A stretch of DNA of 64,000 nucleotides, taken from the NCBI RefSeq assembly GCF_021310995.1, contig NZ_CP054151.1, forward strand, positions 1,433,001 to 1,497,000. Direction: 5' to 3'. The DNA is from Agrobacterium vaccinii. GTDB taxonomy: Bacteria > Pseudomonadota > Alphaproteobacteria > Rhizobiales > Rhizobiaceae. Below the pieces are notes generated by a model, which was given only the letters and a program-made list of their open reading frames with translations, was not told the DNA's origin and did not search any database. The position numbers were made by a program, and so were the translations under genes. Positions 46,580 through 54,831 of this stretch are shown one piece after another (the first letter of the stretch is position 1; every line of letters starts with the position of its first letter).

Positions 46580-48400
46580 ATGAAAGACCAGAACAACCTA
46601 CCCGCAACGCAAGGCAAGGGCGGTAAGCTGCGTTCTCGCGCTTGGTTCGATAACCCTGACAATGCTGATATGACGGCGCTCTATCTCGAGCGCTACATGA
46701 ACTTCGGCCTCAGCCAGGCGGAACTGCAGTCGGATCGCCCGATCATCGGTATCGCCCAGACGGGTTCTGACCTGTCGCCGTGCAACCGCCACCACCTCGA
46801 GCTGGCTCACCGTCTACGCGAAGGCATCCGTGAAGCCGGTGGTATCGCCATCGAATTCCCGGTTCACCCCATTCAGGAAACCGGCAAGCGTCCGACAGCC
46901 GGCCTTGACCGTAACCTAGCCTATCTCGGCCTCGTGGAAGTTCTCTACGGCTATCCGCTCGACGGTGTCGTGTTGACCATCGGCTGCGACAAGACCACGC
47001 CTGCCTGTCTTATGGCGGCGGCCACCGTGAACATTCCTGCCATCGCTCTCTCTGTCGGCCCCATGCTGAACGGCTGGTTCCGTGGCGAACGCACCGGTTC
47101 CGGCACCATCGTCTGGAAGGCGCGTGAACTTCTGGCCAAGGGGGAAATCGACTATGCGGGCTTTGTGAAGCTCGTTGCGTCCTCGGCCCCATCGACCGGC
47201 TATTGCAACACCATGGGCACGGCAACGACCATGAACTCGCTGGCCGAAGCCCTCGGCATGCAGCTTCCCGGTTCTGCTGCCATTCCAGCACCGTATCGCG
47301 ACCGTCAGGAAATTTCCTACCTCACCGGTCTGCGCATCGTTGAAATGGTTCGCGAAGACCTGAAGCCTTCCGATATCATGACGAAGGACGCCTTCATCAA
47401 TGCTATCAGAGTCAACTCGGCCATCGGCGGCTCCACCAACGCGCCGATCCACCTGAACGGTCTGGCCCGTCACCTCGACGTCGAACTGACGGTCGATGAC
47501 TGGCAGACCTATGGCGAAGAAGTGCCTTTGCTGGTCAATCTTCAGCCTGCCGGTGAATATCTCGGCGAAGATTATTACCATGCTGGCGGCGTACCAGCGG
47601 TCGTCAACCAGTTGATGACACAGGGCCTCATCAAGGAAGATGCGATGACGGTCAATGGCAAGACCATTGGCGACAACTGCCGTGGCGCCATCATCGAAGA
47701 CGAAAAGGTCATTCGTCCGTTCGATCAGCCATTGAAGGAACGTGCCGGTTTCCGCGTTCTGCGTGGCAACCTGTTCTCGTCTGCCATTATGAAGACCAGC
47801 GTTATTTCGCCCGAGTTCCGCGAACGTTACCTGTCCAACCCGAACGACCCGGAAGCCTTCGAAGGCAAGGCCGTGGTGTTCAATGGCCCGGAAGATTACC
47901 ACCACCGCATCGACGATCCGTCGCTCGGCATCGACGCCAACACAGTTCTCTTCATGCGCGGTGCCGGTCCGATCGGTTATCCGGGTGCGGCTGAAGTCGT
48001 CAACATGCGTGCGCCTGATTACCTGCTCAAGCAGGGCATCACCTCGCTTCCCTGCATCGGTGATGGCCGCCAGTCCGGCACTTCGGGCAGCCCGTCCATT
48101 CTGAATGCATCGCCAGAAGCGGCTGCCGGTGGCGGCCTCGCCATCCTTCAGACCGGCGACCGGGTGCGCATCGACGTTGGTCAGGGCAAGGCGGACATTC
48201 TGATTTCGCAGGAAGAACTGGCCAAGCGTTATGAAGCGCTGGCTGCTGAAGGCGGCTATAAGTTCCCCGATCACCAGACCCCATGGCAGGAAATCCAGCG
48301 CGGCCTCGTCGGCCAGATGGAAACCGGCGCGGTTCTGGAAAATGCCGTCAAGTACCAGCGCATTGCCCAGACCAAGGGCGTGCCACGCGACAACCACTAA
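46580..48400 (+). CDS. Sugar-acid dehydratase of the IlvD/Edd family (xylonate/arabinonate/galactonate type)
   Basis: This 606-aa Fe-S dehydratase has the Fe-S cluster cysteines in [29 protein letters not shown] and [15 protein letters not shown], together with [20 protein letters not shown] near the C-terminus. The sequence follows the pentonate/xylonate dehydratase branch (Caulobacter XylD-like: [20 protein letters not shown]) rather than biosynthetic IlvD. ATG 46580 is chosen from homology, with GGAG 9 bp upstream. It is divergent from the sugar importer, so it probably dehydrates the aldonate made from the imported sugar. The exact sugar acid is open. Confidence 0.85.
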   Translation: MKDQNNLPATQGKGGKLRSRAWFDNPDNADMTALYLERYMNFGLSQAELQSDRPIIGIAQTGSDLSPCNRHHLELAHRLREGIREAGGIAIEFPVHPIQETGKRPTAGLDRNLAYLGLVEVLYGYPLDGVVLTIGCDKTTPACLMAAATVNIPAIALSVGPMLNGWFRGERTGSGTIVWKARELLAKGEIDYAGFVKLVASSAPSTGYCNTMGTATTMNSLAEALGMQLPGSAAIPAPYRDRQEISYLTGLRIVEMVREDLKPSDIMTKDAFINAIRVNSAIGGSTNAPIHLNGLARHLDVELTVDDWQTYGEEVPLLVNLQPAGEYLGEDYYHAGGVPAVVNQLMTQGLIKEDAMTVNGKTIGDNCRGAIIEDEKVIRPFDQPLKERAGFRVLRGNLFSSAIMKTSVISPEFRERYLSNPNDPEAFEGKAVVFNGPEDYHHRIDDPSLGIDANTVLFMRGAGPIGYPGAAEVVNMRAPDYLLKQGITSLPCIGDGRQSGTSGSPSILNASPEAAAGGGLAILQTGDRVRIDVGQGKADILISQEELAKRYEALAAEGGYKFPDHQTPWQEIQRGLVGQMETGAVLENAVKYQRIAQTKGVPRDNH

Positions 48401-48420
48401 AGTCGTCTGAGAAATGCGAA

Positions 48421-48450
48421 ACACCGGCTGACATCAGCCGGTGTTTTTTT
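48421..48450 (+). terminator. Rho-independent terminator after the dehydratase gene
   Basis: This perfect 10-bp stem, ACACCGGCTG (48421-48430) and CAGCCGGTGT (48435-48444) with loop ACAT, is followed by six Ts. Confidence 0.9.
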
Positions 48451-48490
48451 GTGTTCAGCGTCTTTCCGTCGTACCGGTTTTGGGCCAGTC

Positions 48491-49225
48491 CTATTCCGCG
48501 TGCATCACCGTTACGGTGCCATCACGCGTGATCTTCACCGCAGACAATCGACCGGTCATGAACGCGCCGGTATCGACATTCAGTCTGTTGTCCATCAAAG
48601 ACACAGTACGTACCGGCGTATGGCCGTGCACGGTCAAAAACAGGTTGTCGGCGCCCGGCATGGTCTGATCCTTGGGGCGTATCCACAACAAATTCTCGTC
48701 TTCCTGCCTTTGCAGCGGAACGCCATTCACGACACCCGCATGTACGAAGCAAAGGCCCGGCACTGCCAGAAGCGACGGCAGAGAGGCTATGAACGAGATG
48801 TGGTCGGCGGGAATCATCTCATGAAGCTGGGCCTTGAACGCCTTCATGTCATCAGGAATCGCCCCGATGCCGTAGGACCGCAACGTTTCCATGCCGCCAA
48901 ACTGAAGCCAGAGGTGATCCTTGCGTGGATCGGCTAGAAAATCCAGCATCGTCTGTTCGTGGTTTCCGGCAAGGCAGAAGCGTTCGATGTCGCCGGTCAT
49001 CGGCTGCATCAACTCGTGGATAACGTAGGAGGATTTCGGCCCGCGATCGACGTAATCGCCCAGCATCACGATCCATTTGGAGCCCTGTTGCTGTGCCGCG
49101 TCGTTCAGGATTTTCTGTTGCAGCGCTTGCAACAGGTCGAAACAGCCGTGAACATCGCCGATGGCGTAGACGATGTCGGGTCTGTCGTGGGAAAACAACT
49201 TCCGGCGCATCTGCGGAGCGGACAT
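48491..49225 (-). CDS. PPP-family metallophosphatase (serine/threonine phosphatase-like)
   Basis: This 244-aa calcineurin-like phosphoesterase has the metal-site blocks GDVHGC (near residue 24), GDYVDRGPKS, AGNHE and VHGHTPV. Proteins of this size and motif set (PrpA/ApaH-like) act on phosphoproteins or dinucleoside polyphosphates. ATG 49225 is preferred (MSAPQMRRKLFSHDRP) because AGAAGG precedes it. It is divergent from the Ada-like gene. The substrate is unknown. Confidence 0.85.
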   Translation of the reverse strand: MSAPQMRRKLFSHDRPDIVYAIGDVHGCFDLLQALQQKILNDAAQQQGSKWIVMLGDYVDRGPKSSYVIHELMQPMTGDIERFCLAGNHEQTMLDFLADPRKDHLWLQFGGMETLRSYGIGAIPDDMKAFKAQLHEMIPADHISFIASLPSLLAVPGLCFVHAGVVNGVPLQRQEDENLLWIRPKDQTMPGADNLFLTVHGHTPVRTVSLMDNRLNVDTGAFMTGRLSAVKITRDGTVTVMHAE

Positions 49226-49397
49226 ATAAGTGAACCTTCTCAACTGGTGACGCCGTGGCCACGTATTCACTTACAACCTATGGACCATTATGCTTAACGC
49301 CGCATTTACAACGAAATCGCGGCACGCCAGCTCCCTAAAATCGTCTCTTTTTGCATGTGACTTGAGCGAATTGCTCATTGTCGTCAGGGAGAACAGC

Positions 49398-50036
49398 ATG
49401 CCGCTACAGAATCGCGTCGATCCGTTTGGCGATATTGTCGATTTGCCGATGCGCGGTCTTTTCACCGGCAATCGCGGTATTCTGCATGATCCCGAGACCA
49501 AGACGCTGACGACGAAACGCTGGACGTCCAAGGCGTGGCTCGTGTGCAGTTGCGAATACAAGAATACGCGCCGGGAGGTCATGGCGACACGCAGCTGGAC
49601 CGAGCTTTTCTTTTTCGATGAGGCAACTGCATTGGCAGCGGGACACCGGCCTTGCTTCCAGTGCCGCAGGCCGGATGCGGACAAGTTCCAGGCGGCGTGG
49701 GCCGAGGGCAATGGCACATCTCTCCCCAGTGCCGGAGATATCGATATCGTCCTGCACAGGGAAAGACTTCAATCACGGCGCAAGCGGTTGAATATGCTGC
49801 TCCTGACCTTGGACGAGTTGCCGGATGGCGCGATGATCGCTGCTGCTGGCAACGCCTATCTCATCATGAAGGGTGAGGCCTACAGGTGGAGCGCTGATGG
49901 ATACGCGGCTACCAATGCCTTGCCTTTTGTGGATGGCTTGCTGACGCCACCCTCGACGCTGCGTGCCTTGAAAGCCGGATATCGCCCGCTGGTTCACCCC
50001 TCGTTCATGGCGATGGCTGAGAAGGCACTGGCATGA
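49398..50036 (+). CDS. Protein with Ada-like zinc-binding motif, coupled to alkB
   Basis: This 212-aa protein is not a recognised named family to me. Residues 71-93 (FFFDEATALAAGHRPCFQC, then RRPD) closely resemble the zinc-binding part of Ada (family FFxxxxxAxAAGFRPCxRCRPD). Four cysteines, Cys50, Cys52, Cys86 and Cys89, could form the zinc site; Ada uses Cys38, Cys42, Cys69 and Cys72. No methyltransferase PCHR motif and no AraC domain are present. The C-terminal half has MIAAAGNAYLIMKGEAYRWS and ends PLVHPSFMAMAEKALA. The gene overlaps alkB by 4 bp, pointing to a role with alkylation damage. The ATG at 49398 has GGGAG upstream. Confidence 0.75.
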   Translation: MPLQNRVDPFGDIVDLPMRGLFTGNRGILHDPETKTLTTKRWTSKAWLVCSCEYKNTRREVMATRSWTELFFFDEATALAAGHRPCFQCRRPDADKFQAAWAEGNGTSLPSAGDIDIVLHRERLQSRRKRLNMLLLTLDELPDGAMIAAAGNAYLIMKGEAYRWSADGYAATNALPFVDGLLTPPSTLRALKAGYRPLVHPSFMAMAEKALA

Positions 50037-50680
50037 TGGGCGATCTTTTCTCAGGGCTTGATAGTACCAATGAGGAGATGGCGGAGGGCGCATGGTTGCT
50101 TCGCCGCTACGCGTCCACAAACGCAGGTGATTTGTTGAAGCAGATCAACCAGATATCAGCATCTTCTCCTTTCCGACATATGGTCACACCCGGTGGCTTC
50201 TCCATGTCAGTCGGCATGACGAATTGCGGCCCCTTCGGCTGGGTGACGGACCGCAAGGGCTACCGCTATCAAAACACCGATCCCGTGAGCGGCGAACTCT
50301 GGCCAGCCATGCCGGAAGCTTTTATGTCTCTCGCCATCAACGCCGCGAAACAAGCCGGATATCCAGACTTCGTGCCAGATGCCTGCCTGATCAACCGCTA
50401 TGAGCCGGGTGCGAAAATGGCGCTGCATCAGGATAAGGATGAGAAGGATTTCACGAACCCCATCGTGTCAGTCTCGCTTGGCCTGCCTGCCACCTTCCAG
50501 TTCGGCGGCATCAACAGAGGTGATCCGGTGCGCAAATATCTGCTGAGCCATGGCGATGTCGTGGTGTGGGGCGGTCCGTCGCGCCTGTTCTTCCACGGCA
50601 TCACGCCGTTGAAAGAAGGTACGCACGAGGAGGCAGGGCGTGCCCGCTTCAACCTGACATTTAGACGCGCGGCCCTATAG
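50033..50680 (+). CDS. alkB: Alpha-ketoglutarate-dependent dioxygenase AlkB
   Basis: This 215-aa Fe(II)/2-oxoglutarate dioxygenase has the nucleotide-recognition lid NRYEPGAKMALHQDKDE with metal ligands His132 and Asp134, third ligand His188 in RLFFHGI, and the 2-oxoglutarate-binding RFNLTFR (Arg205 and Arg211). It reverses 1-methyladenine and 3-methylcytosine lesions in DNA. It is translationally coupled to the Ada-like gene (ATGA). No SOS box was seen upstream of the pair. It converges on the following gene with a 6-bp overlap. Confidence 0.92.
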   Translation: MMGDLFSGLDSTNEEMAEGAWLLRRYASTNAGDLLKQINQISASSPFRHMVTPGGFSMSVGMTNCGPFGWVTDRKGYRYQNTDPVSGELWPAMPEAFMSLAINAAKQAGYPDFVPDACLINRYEPGAKMALHQDKDEKDFTNPIVSVSLGLPATFQFGGINRGDPVRKYLLSHGDVVVWGGPSRLFFHGITPLKEGTHEEAGRARFNLTFRRAAL

Positions 50681-51166
50681 ATCGCCGGACACGTATTTGC
50701 TGTTCTTGATGAAGACCCACATGTCCTTGCTGATGGAGGTAATCTCCGCAATCGATTGTTCCAGAAGCTTGATTTCGGCGGCATCCACCGGCTCGACCTT
50801 GCCGTAACGAACCCGCTTTTCATCTTCCACAAGCCGCATCAACTGTGTGCTGGAAATATCTCCGTTTTCATCGAAAGCGTAGATGCAATGATTGTATTTG
50901 TTGCGGGTCTTCGATTCTTTTTTCAGACGCGCCATTGCGCCGAGAATGGCCTTTCTTTCAGCGACCGGCGTGGACCGGAGCTTGGCAAGGCGCTCAACCA
51001 GATCCATACGCGCGCGGGTCGTATTCAGCGTCAGGAATACGACAATCGCTGCCTCCTTCTCGACCTTCAAGAGATGGGCGATGATATAGATCAGCAGGCT
51101 TTCGGTGTTGGTCCAGACATAGTTTAGACGACCGACCAGCAGCAGGACATCAGACATAGCCGCCAT
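50675..51166 (-). CDS. Hypothetical protein (163 aa)
   Basis: The function is not recognised. This mostly helical 163-aa protein contains LLVGRLNYVWTNTESLLIYI, TRARMDLVERLAKLRSTP and KTRNKYNHCIYAFDENGDIS. The pattern (paired helices, conserved RN-x-x-NH near the middle) recalls small HEPN-like or uncharacterised alphaproteobacterial proteins, but I cannot assign it. GGAGGG 7 bp before ATG 51166 supports the start. It lies between alkB and the secretion genes. Confidence 0.7.
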   Translation of the reverse strand: MAAMSDVLLLVGRLNYVWTNTESLLIYIIAHLLKVEKEAAIVVFLTLNTTRARMDLVERLAKLRSTPVAERKAILGAMARLKKESKTRNKYNHCIYAFDENGDISSTQLMRLVEDEKRVRYGKVEPVDAAEIKLLEQSIAEITSISKDMWVFIKNSKYVSGDL

Positions 51167-51271
51167 CTCAAACCCTCCAGCCTCAGTATGAAACGATCAT
51201 ACAGCATCGGCCCCAATATCGATAAGGATTTTAGGGCCGGTGTATTGGCAAGGAGGAAGCCGGCTTCAGTC

Positions 51272-52624
51272 TCAGCGTTCCTTGAACGCCCGTGACATGC
51301 TGTCAGCAATCGGCTTCGTCAGATATTCGAAGAACGTGCGCTCCGATGTCTGGATCATCACATCGGCGGGCATGCCGGGAACGGGGTGGAAGCCATGGAC
51401 CTTGGCCAGTTCCTCGTCCGATATCTGCACACGCACTATATAGACGTCCTTGACCTGCATTCCGGCATTTTCTTCGATACTGTCGGCGGAGACGTAAAAC
51501 ACTTTGCCGTCCAGCACCGGTGTCGTGCGACGGTTGAGCGCTGAAAGACGAATGGATGCCATCTGTCCCTCATGAAGCTGGTCGATGGAGGTTCGCAACA
51601 CCTGCGCTTCCAGAATGAGCGGCACATGGGCAGGCAGGATTTCCATGATCGGCTTGCCCGTCGTGATGACGCCGCCTGCCGTATGGTAGTAGGAGCGAAT
51701 GACCGTGCCGTTGACAGGCGAGCGGATGATCGTCCGCTCCAGCACCTGCTCCGCTTCGCGCAATTGCTGGCGCACGCCATCGAGATCGGCCTCGGCGGTT
51801 TCGAGTGCGTCGAGTGCGGCCTGCTTGTTGGAGTTGACGGCAATAACGGCTTCCTGACGGAATTTCGCGATTTCGGCTTCGCTCTGGTTCATTTCACCGT
51901 CCAGACGCGAAATGTCGCCCATCGCATCGGCAATGGCACGCTCCAGCGCTAGCATGTCCGTCTTGCGGATCACGCCGTCCCGGGCGAGCTTGGCCTTGGA
52001 ATCGCGCTCCTGCTCCAGCAGTGATTGCTGTCGCTCAAAGGATGCTTTCTGTCCCTTGTAGCCGACAAAGCGGAACTCGAGGGAGCGGATGTTTTTCTCG
52101 ACCAGATTGAGTTGCTCTTCGAGCTTTATCTGCTTGCTGTGAAAAACAACGTTCTGGCCCTGGATGATGGCATTCACATCCGGGTCGCTGGCTTCCGCCA
52201 TCACGATGGCGGGAACCTTGAATGTCTTTTCGCCCTGGGCCTCGGCCCGCAGGCGGTAAACGATCGTTTCGAGGCGAAGCCGTTTCAGGTTGATCATCTT
52301 CTGATTGGAAAGGGCTGCCGTCTTGTCGAGAACGACGAGAATGTCACCCTCCTTCACCGCAGCACCTTCATTCACCCTCATTTCCTTGATGATGCCGCCT
52401 TCGAGATGCTGGATGATCTTGTTGTTACCGGTGGCAACGAAACTGCCTTGGGCAATGATGGCGGAAGCCAGCGGTGCTGTGCCCGCCCAGTAACCGAAGC
52501 CGCCGAACGAGGCGAACAGAACGGCCAGACCCGTGACGCTGTACATGCGGATGGAGCGGGGCACTTCGCTGTACCACTCGACCGGGCCCTGCTCGATAGT
52601 TTTTTGTTTCTTTCGCAACGCCAT
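51272..52624 (-). CDS. Type I secretion membrane fusion protein (HlyD/PrtE family)
   Basis: This about 450-aa protein has one N-terminal membrane helix (MYSVTGLAVLFASFGGFGYW, about residues 28-47), a biotinyl-lipoyl-like hairpin (QHLEGGIIKEMRVNEGAAV), a long periplasmic coiled coil (about 150-290), and the HlyD C-terminal beta domain (IRSPVNGTVIRSYYHTAGGV, MEILPAHVPLILEAQV). It links the ABC exporter to an outer-membrane TolC-type channel, which is not encoded here. ATG 52624 is preferred over 52633 because GAGGG is then well spaced. It overlaps the ABC gene end. Confidence 0.88.
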   Translation of the reverse strand: MALRKKQKTIEQGPVEWYSEVPRSIRMYSVTGLAVLFASFGGFGYWAGTAPLASAIIAQGSFVATGNNKIIQHLEGGIIKEMRVNEGAAVKEGDILVVLDKTAALSNQKMINLKRLRLETIVYRLRAEAQGEKTFKVPAIVMAEASDPDVNAIIQGQNVVFHSKQIKLEEQLNLVEKNIRSLEFRFVGYKGQKASFERQQSLLEQERDSKAKLARDGVIRKTDMLALERAIADAMGDISRLDGEMNQSEAEIAKFRQEAVIAVNSNKQAALDALETAEADLDGVRQQLREAEQVLERTIIRSPVNGTVIRSYYHTAGGVITTGKPIMEILPAHVPLILEAQVLRTSIDQLHEGQMASIRLSALNRRTTPVLDGKVFYVSADSIEENAGMQVKDVYIVRVQISDEELAKVHGFHPVPGMPADVMIQTSERTFFEYLTKPIADSMSRAFKER

Positions 52625-52629
52625 GGCTT

Positions 52630-54807
52630 TCATCCCTCTATCTGCGACGATTGGTTCGGTTGTGGACCCCGGTTTCCTGACAGCGCCTTGAGAACTTCGA
52701 TACGCTCACCGAACATCGCCACCGAGCCGTCTTTCAGCACCATGATCTTGTCGACGCATTGCAGCAGGGCAGGGCGCTGAGTGATCGTGACCGTGGTGAT
52801 GCCCTGTTTCTTGGCATGCAGCAGCGCCTTTGCCAGCGCCTGTTCGCCTTGCGTGTCCAAGTTGGAGTTCGGCTCGTCCAGCACCACGAACTTCGGATCG
52901 CCGAAGAAAGCGCGAGCCAGCGCGATGCGTTGCTTCTGCCCACCCGAAAGCGGCGCACCATCCGCGGCAACCACCGTCTCGTAGCCCTGCGGAAAGCCTG
53001 CGATCAGCTCGTGCACATCGGCAAGCACGGCAGCGTGATAAATCTGCTCGTCTTCGACGTCGTCGCGCATGCGGCAGATATTGGCTTTGATGGTGCCGGG
53101 AAACAGCTGCACGTCCTGCGGCAGATAGCCGATGCTTTCGCCGAACTGCCGCTGGTCCCAGTTGCGCAAATCCATCAGATCAAGGCGGACATTGCCGGAG
53201 GTGGGCAGGATGGAGCCGACCAGCATCTTGCCGAGCGTCGTCTTGCCGGAACCGGAATTGCCGATGATGGCCAGCGACTCACCCTTTTTCAGGGAAAAAG
53301 AAATGCCGTTCAGGATCACCTTCTTCTGGGGTGGCGGCACGAACAGAATGCGCTCTACATCCAGCCGCCCCTCGGGGTTGGGCAGGCGCAGGCGCGGGAA
53401 ATTGAGTGGCGAGGTGATGAGAAGCTGCTTGATCCGCCCATAGGACGAAGCGGATTTGTTGAACTGGTGCCAGCCTTCGATAGCACCTTCGATGGGCGCG
53501 AGAGCACGGCCCGATACGATGGACGCCGCGATCACCATGCCGCCGGTCAGTTCTCCAGCCAGCGACAGATGTGCGCCCCAGCCCAGAAGGGCGATCTGGG
53601 TAATCATCCGGCACGCCTTGGAGACACCGGAGAACATGATGTTGCGGTCCTGCGCAGCGACGTGGGATTTCAGCGATCCCGCCGTCTCACGACCCCACAT
53701 CTTCACTGCTTCCGGTATCATCGCCAGAGCGTTGATGATCTGCGAATTGCGCGACATGCTGTCGAGGTGGAAGTTTGCACGGCTGTGATAACCGTTCGCT
53801 TCCGAAAACTGCTTTGCCGTGAATTTCTGGTTCAGCCAGGCGATGATGAACAGAACGACGCAACAGGCCATGATGATAATACCCAGATGCGGATGCACCA
53901 GATAGACCACCAGCACGAACAGCGGCATCAGCGGCGCATCCAGAAACGCGATCAACGTGCCGGATGTCAGAAATGAACGAAGCTGCTGAAGGTCTTGAAG
54001 TATCTGGTAATCCTTGCCACTGCCGTGCAGCGAGGCGCGAGCGGCTGCGCTGAGGATGGGTGCGCCGAGCTGGACTTCGAGCTCTACTGCCGTGCGCATG
54101 AGAATGAAGCGACGGATGGAGTCCATGAAGGCCTGCAAGAGGACAGCACCGATCACCGCAATCGTCAGCATAACCAGCGTATCCATGGATCGGCTGGTCA
54201 GAACACGGTCGGAAATCTGGAAGAGATAGAGCGGGATTGCCAGAAGCAGGACGTTGATCGCGACCGTGAACATCATCACGATCACCATGTTACGCCGCAC
54301 GGCGGCAATGCCCTTGGCAAGGCTGGTCGCGAAGTTGACGGGTTCACTGCGCTTGTGGAAAGCGCTGTGGCTTCCGCCACCGCCTCCACCCCCGCCGCCG
54401 GTCAGGTCGGGCTCTTTACCGTTGCCACCGCCACCGGCGATTGGCCGCCGTTCGTTTTCGCGGATTGGCCCATCATTGTTGTCGATGGTTTTTATGAATT
54501 GCGGTTCGGGGCTGGATTTCAGCTCGATCTTTTCGGTAGGTGCCTCGCGGGATGCGGGCTGGACCGGTGGGATATCCTGCTCCGGCGTCACACGCGCCTC
54601 GATGACTGGCGGCGGTGGACGTCTGACCGGTTCCGCTGCCACGTCAGGCTTGGCGGATGCGGCGGAAAGCTGGCGCAAATTATCGACCGCCTCATCGATC
54701 GCCGAGATGCAGGCCTCGGTCAGGTTCTTATCGGTGTCTGCATCTCCAGCGCCTGTCCCGTTCAGAGCGCGGGCCTGATCGATGCTATCTTTTGAAATAT
54801 GGTCCAT
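52630..54807 (-). CDS. Type I secretion ABC transporter with long N-terminal extension (PrtD/HasD family)
   Basis: This 725-aa exporter has residues 1 to about 165 as an unusual low-complexity extension with proline-rich VRRPPPPVIEA (61-71) and a run of nine glycines (137-145). Six membrane helices follow, then an ATPase with Walker A GNSGSGKT, signature LSGGQKQRIALARAF and Walker B KFVVLDEPNSNLD. PrtD-type exporters are usually about 570-590 aa without this extension, and no C39 peptidase domain is present. It lies directly after the 672-aa candidate substrate gene, 24 bp away, so the three form one leftward unit. Confidence 0.88.
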   Translation of the reverse strand: MDHISKDSIDQARALNGTGAGDADTDKNLTEACISAIDEAVDNLRQLSAASAKPDVAAEPVRRPPPPVIEARVTPEQDIPPVQPASREAPTEKIELKSSPEPQFIKTIDNNDGPIRENERRPIAGGGGNGKEPDLTGGGGGGGGGSHSAFHKRSEPVNFATSLAKGIAAVRRNMVIVMMFTVAINVLLLAIPLYLFQISDRVLTSRSMDTLVMLTIAVIGAVLLQAFMDSIRRFILMRTAVELEVQLGAPILSAAARASLHGSGKDYQILQDLQQLRSFLTSGTLIAFLDAPLMPLFVLVVYLVHPHLGIIIMACCVVLFIIAWLNQKFTAKQFSEANGYHSRANFHLDSMSRNSQIINALAMIPEAVKMWGRETAGSLKSHVAAQDRNIMFSGVSKACRMITQIALLGWGAHLSLAGELTGGMVIAASIVSGRALAPIEGAIEGWHQFNKSASSYGRIKQLLITSPLNFPRLRLPNPEGRLDVERILFVPPPQKKVILNGISFSLKKGESLAIIGNSGSGKTTLGKMLVGSILPTSGNVRLDLMDLRNWDQRQFGESIGYLPQDVQLFPGTIKANICRMRDDVEDEQIYHAAVLADVHELIAGFPQGYETVVAADGAPLSGGQKQRIALARAFFGDPKFVVLDEPNSNLDTQGEQALAKALLHAKKQGITTVTITQRPALLQCVDKIMVLKDGSVAMFGERIEVLKALSGNRGPQPNQSSQIEG

Positions 54808-54831
54808 TTCAACAGTCCCCTGGGTGGCCTG

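Noticed and set aside
46183..46662. 159-codon leftward open frame in the sugar operon/dehydratase gap
   Set aside because: It overlaps the dehydratase start, has no ribosome-binding site and its translation is Arg/Pro/Ser-rich without protein-like pattern.
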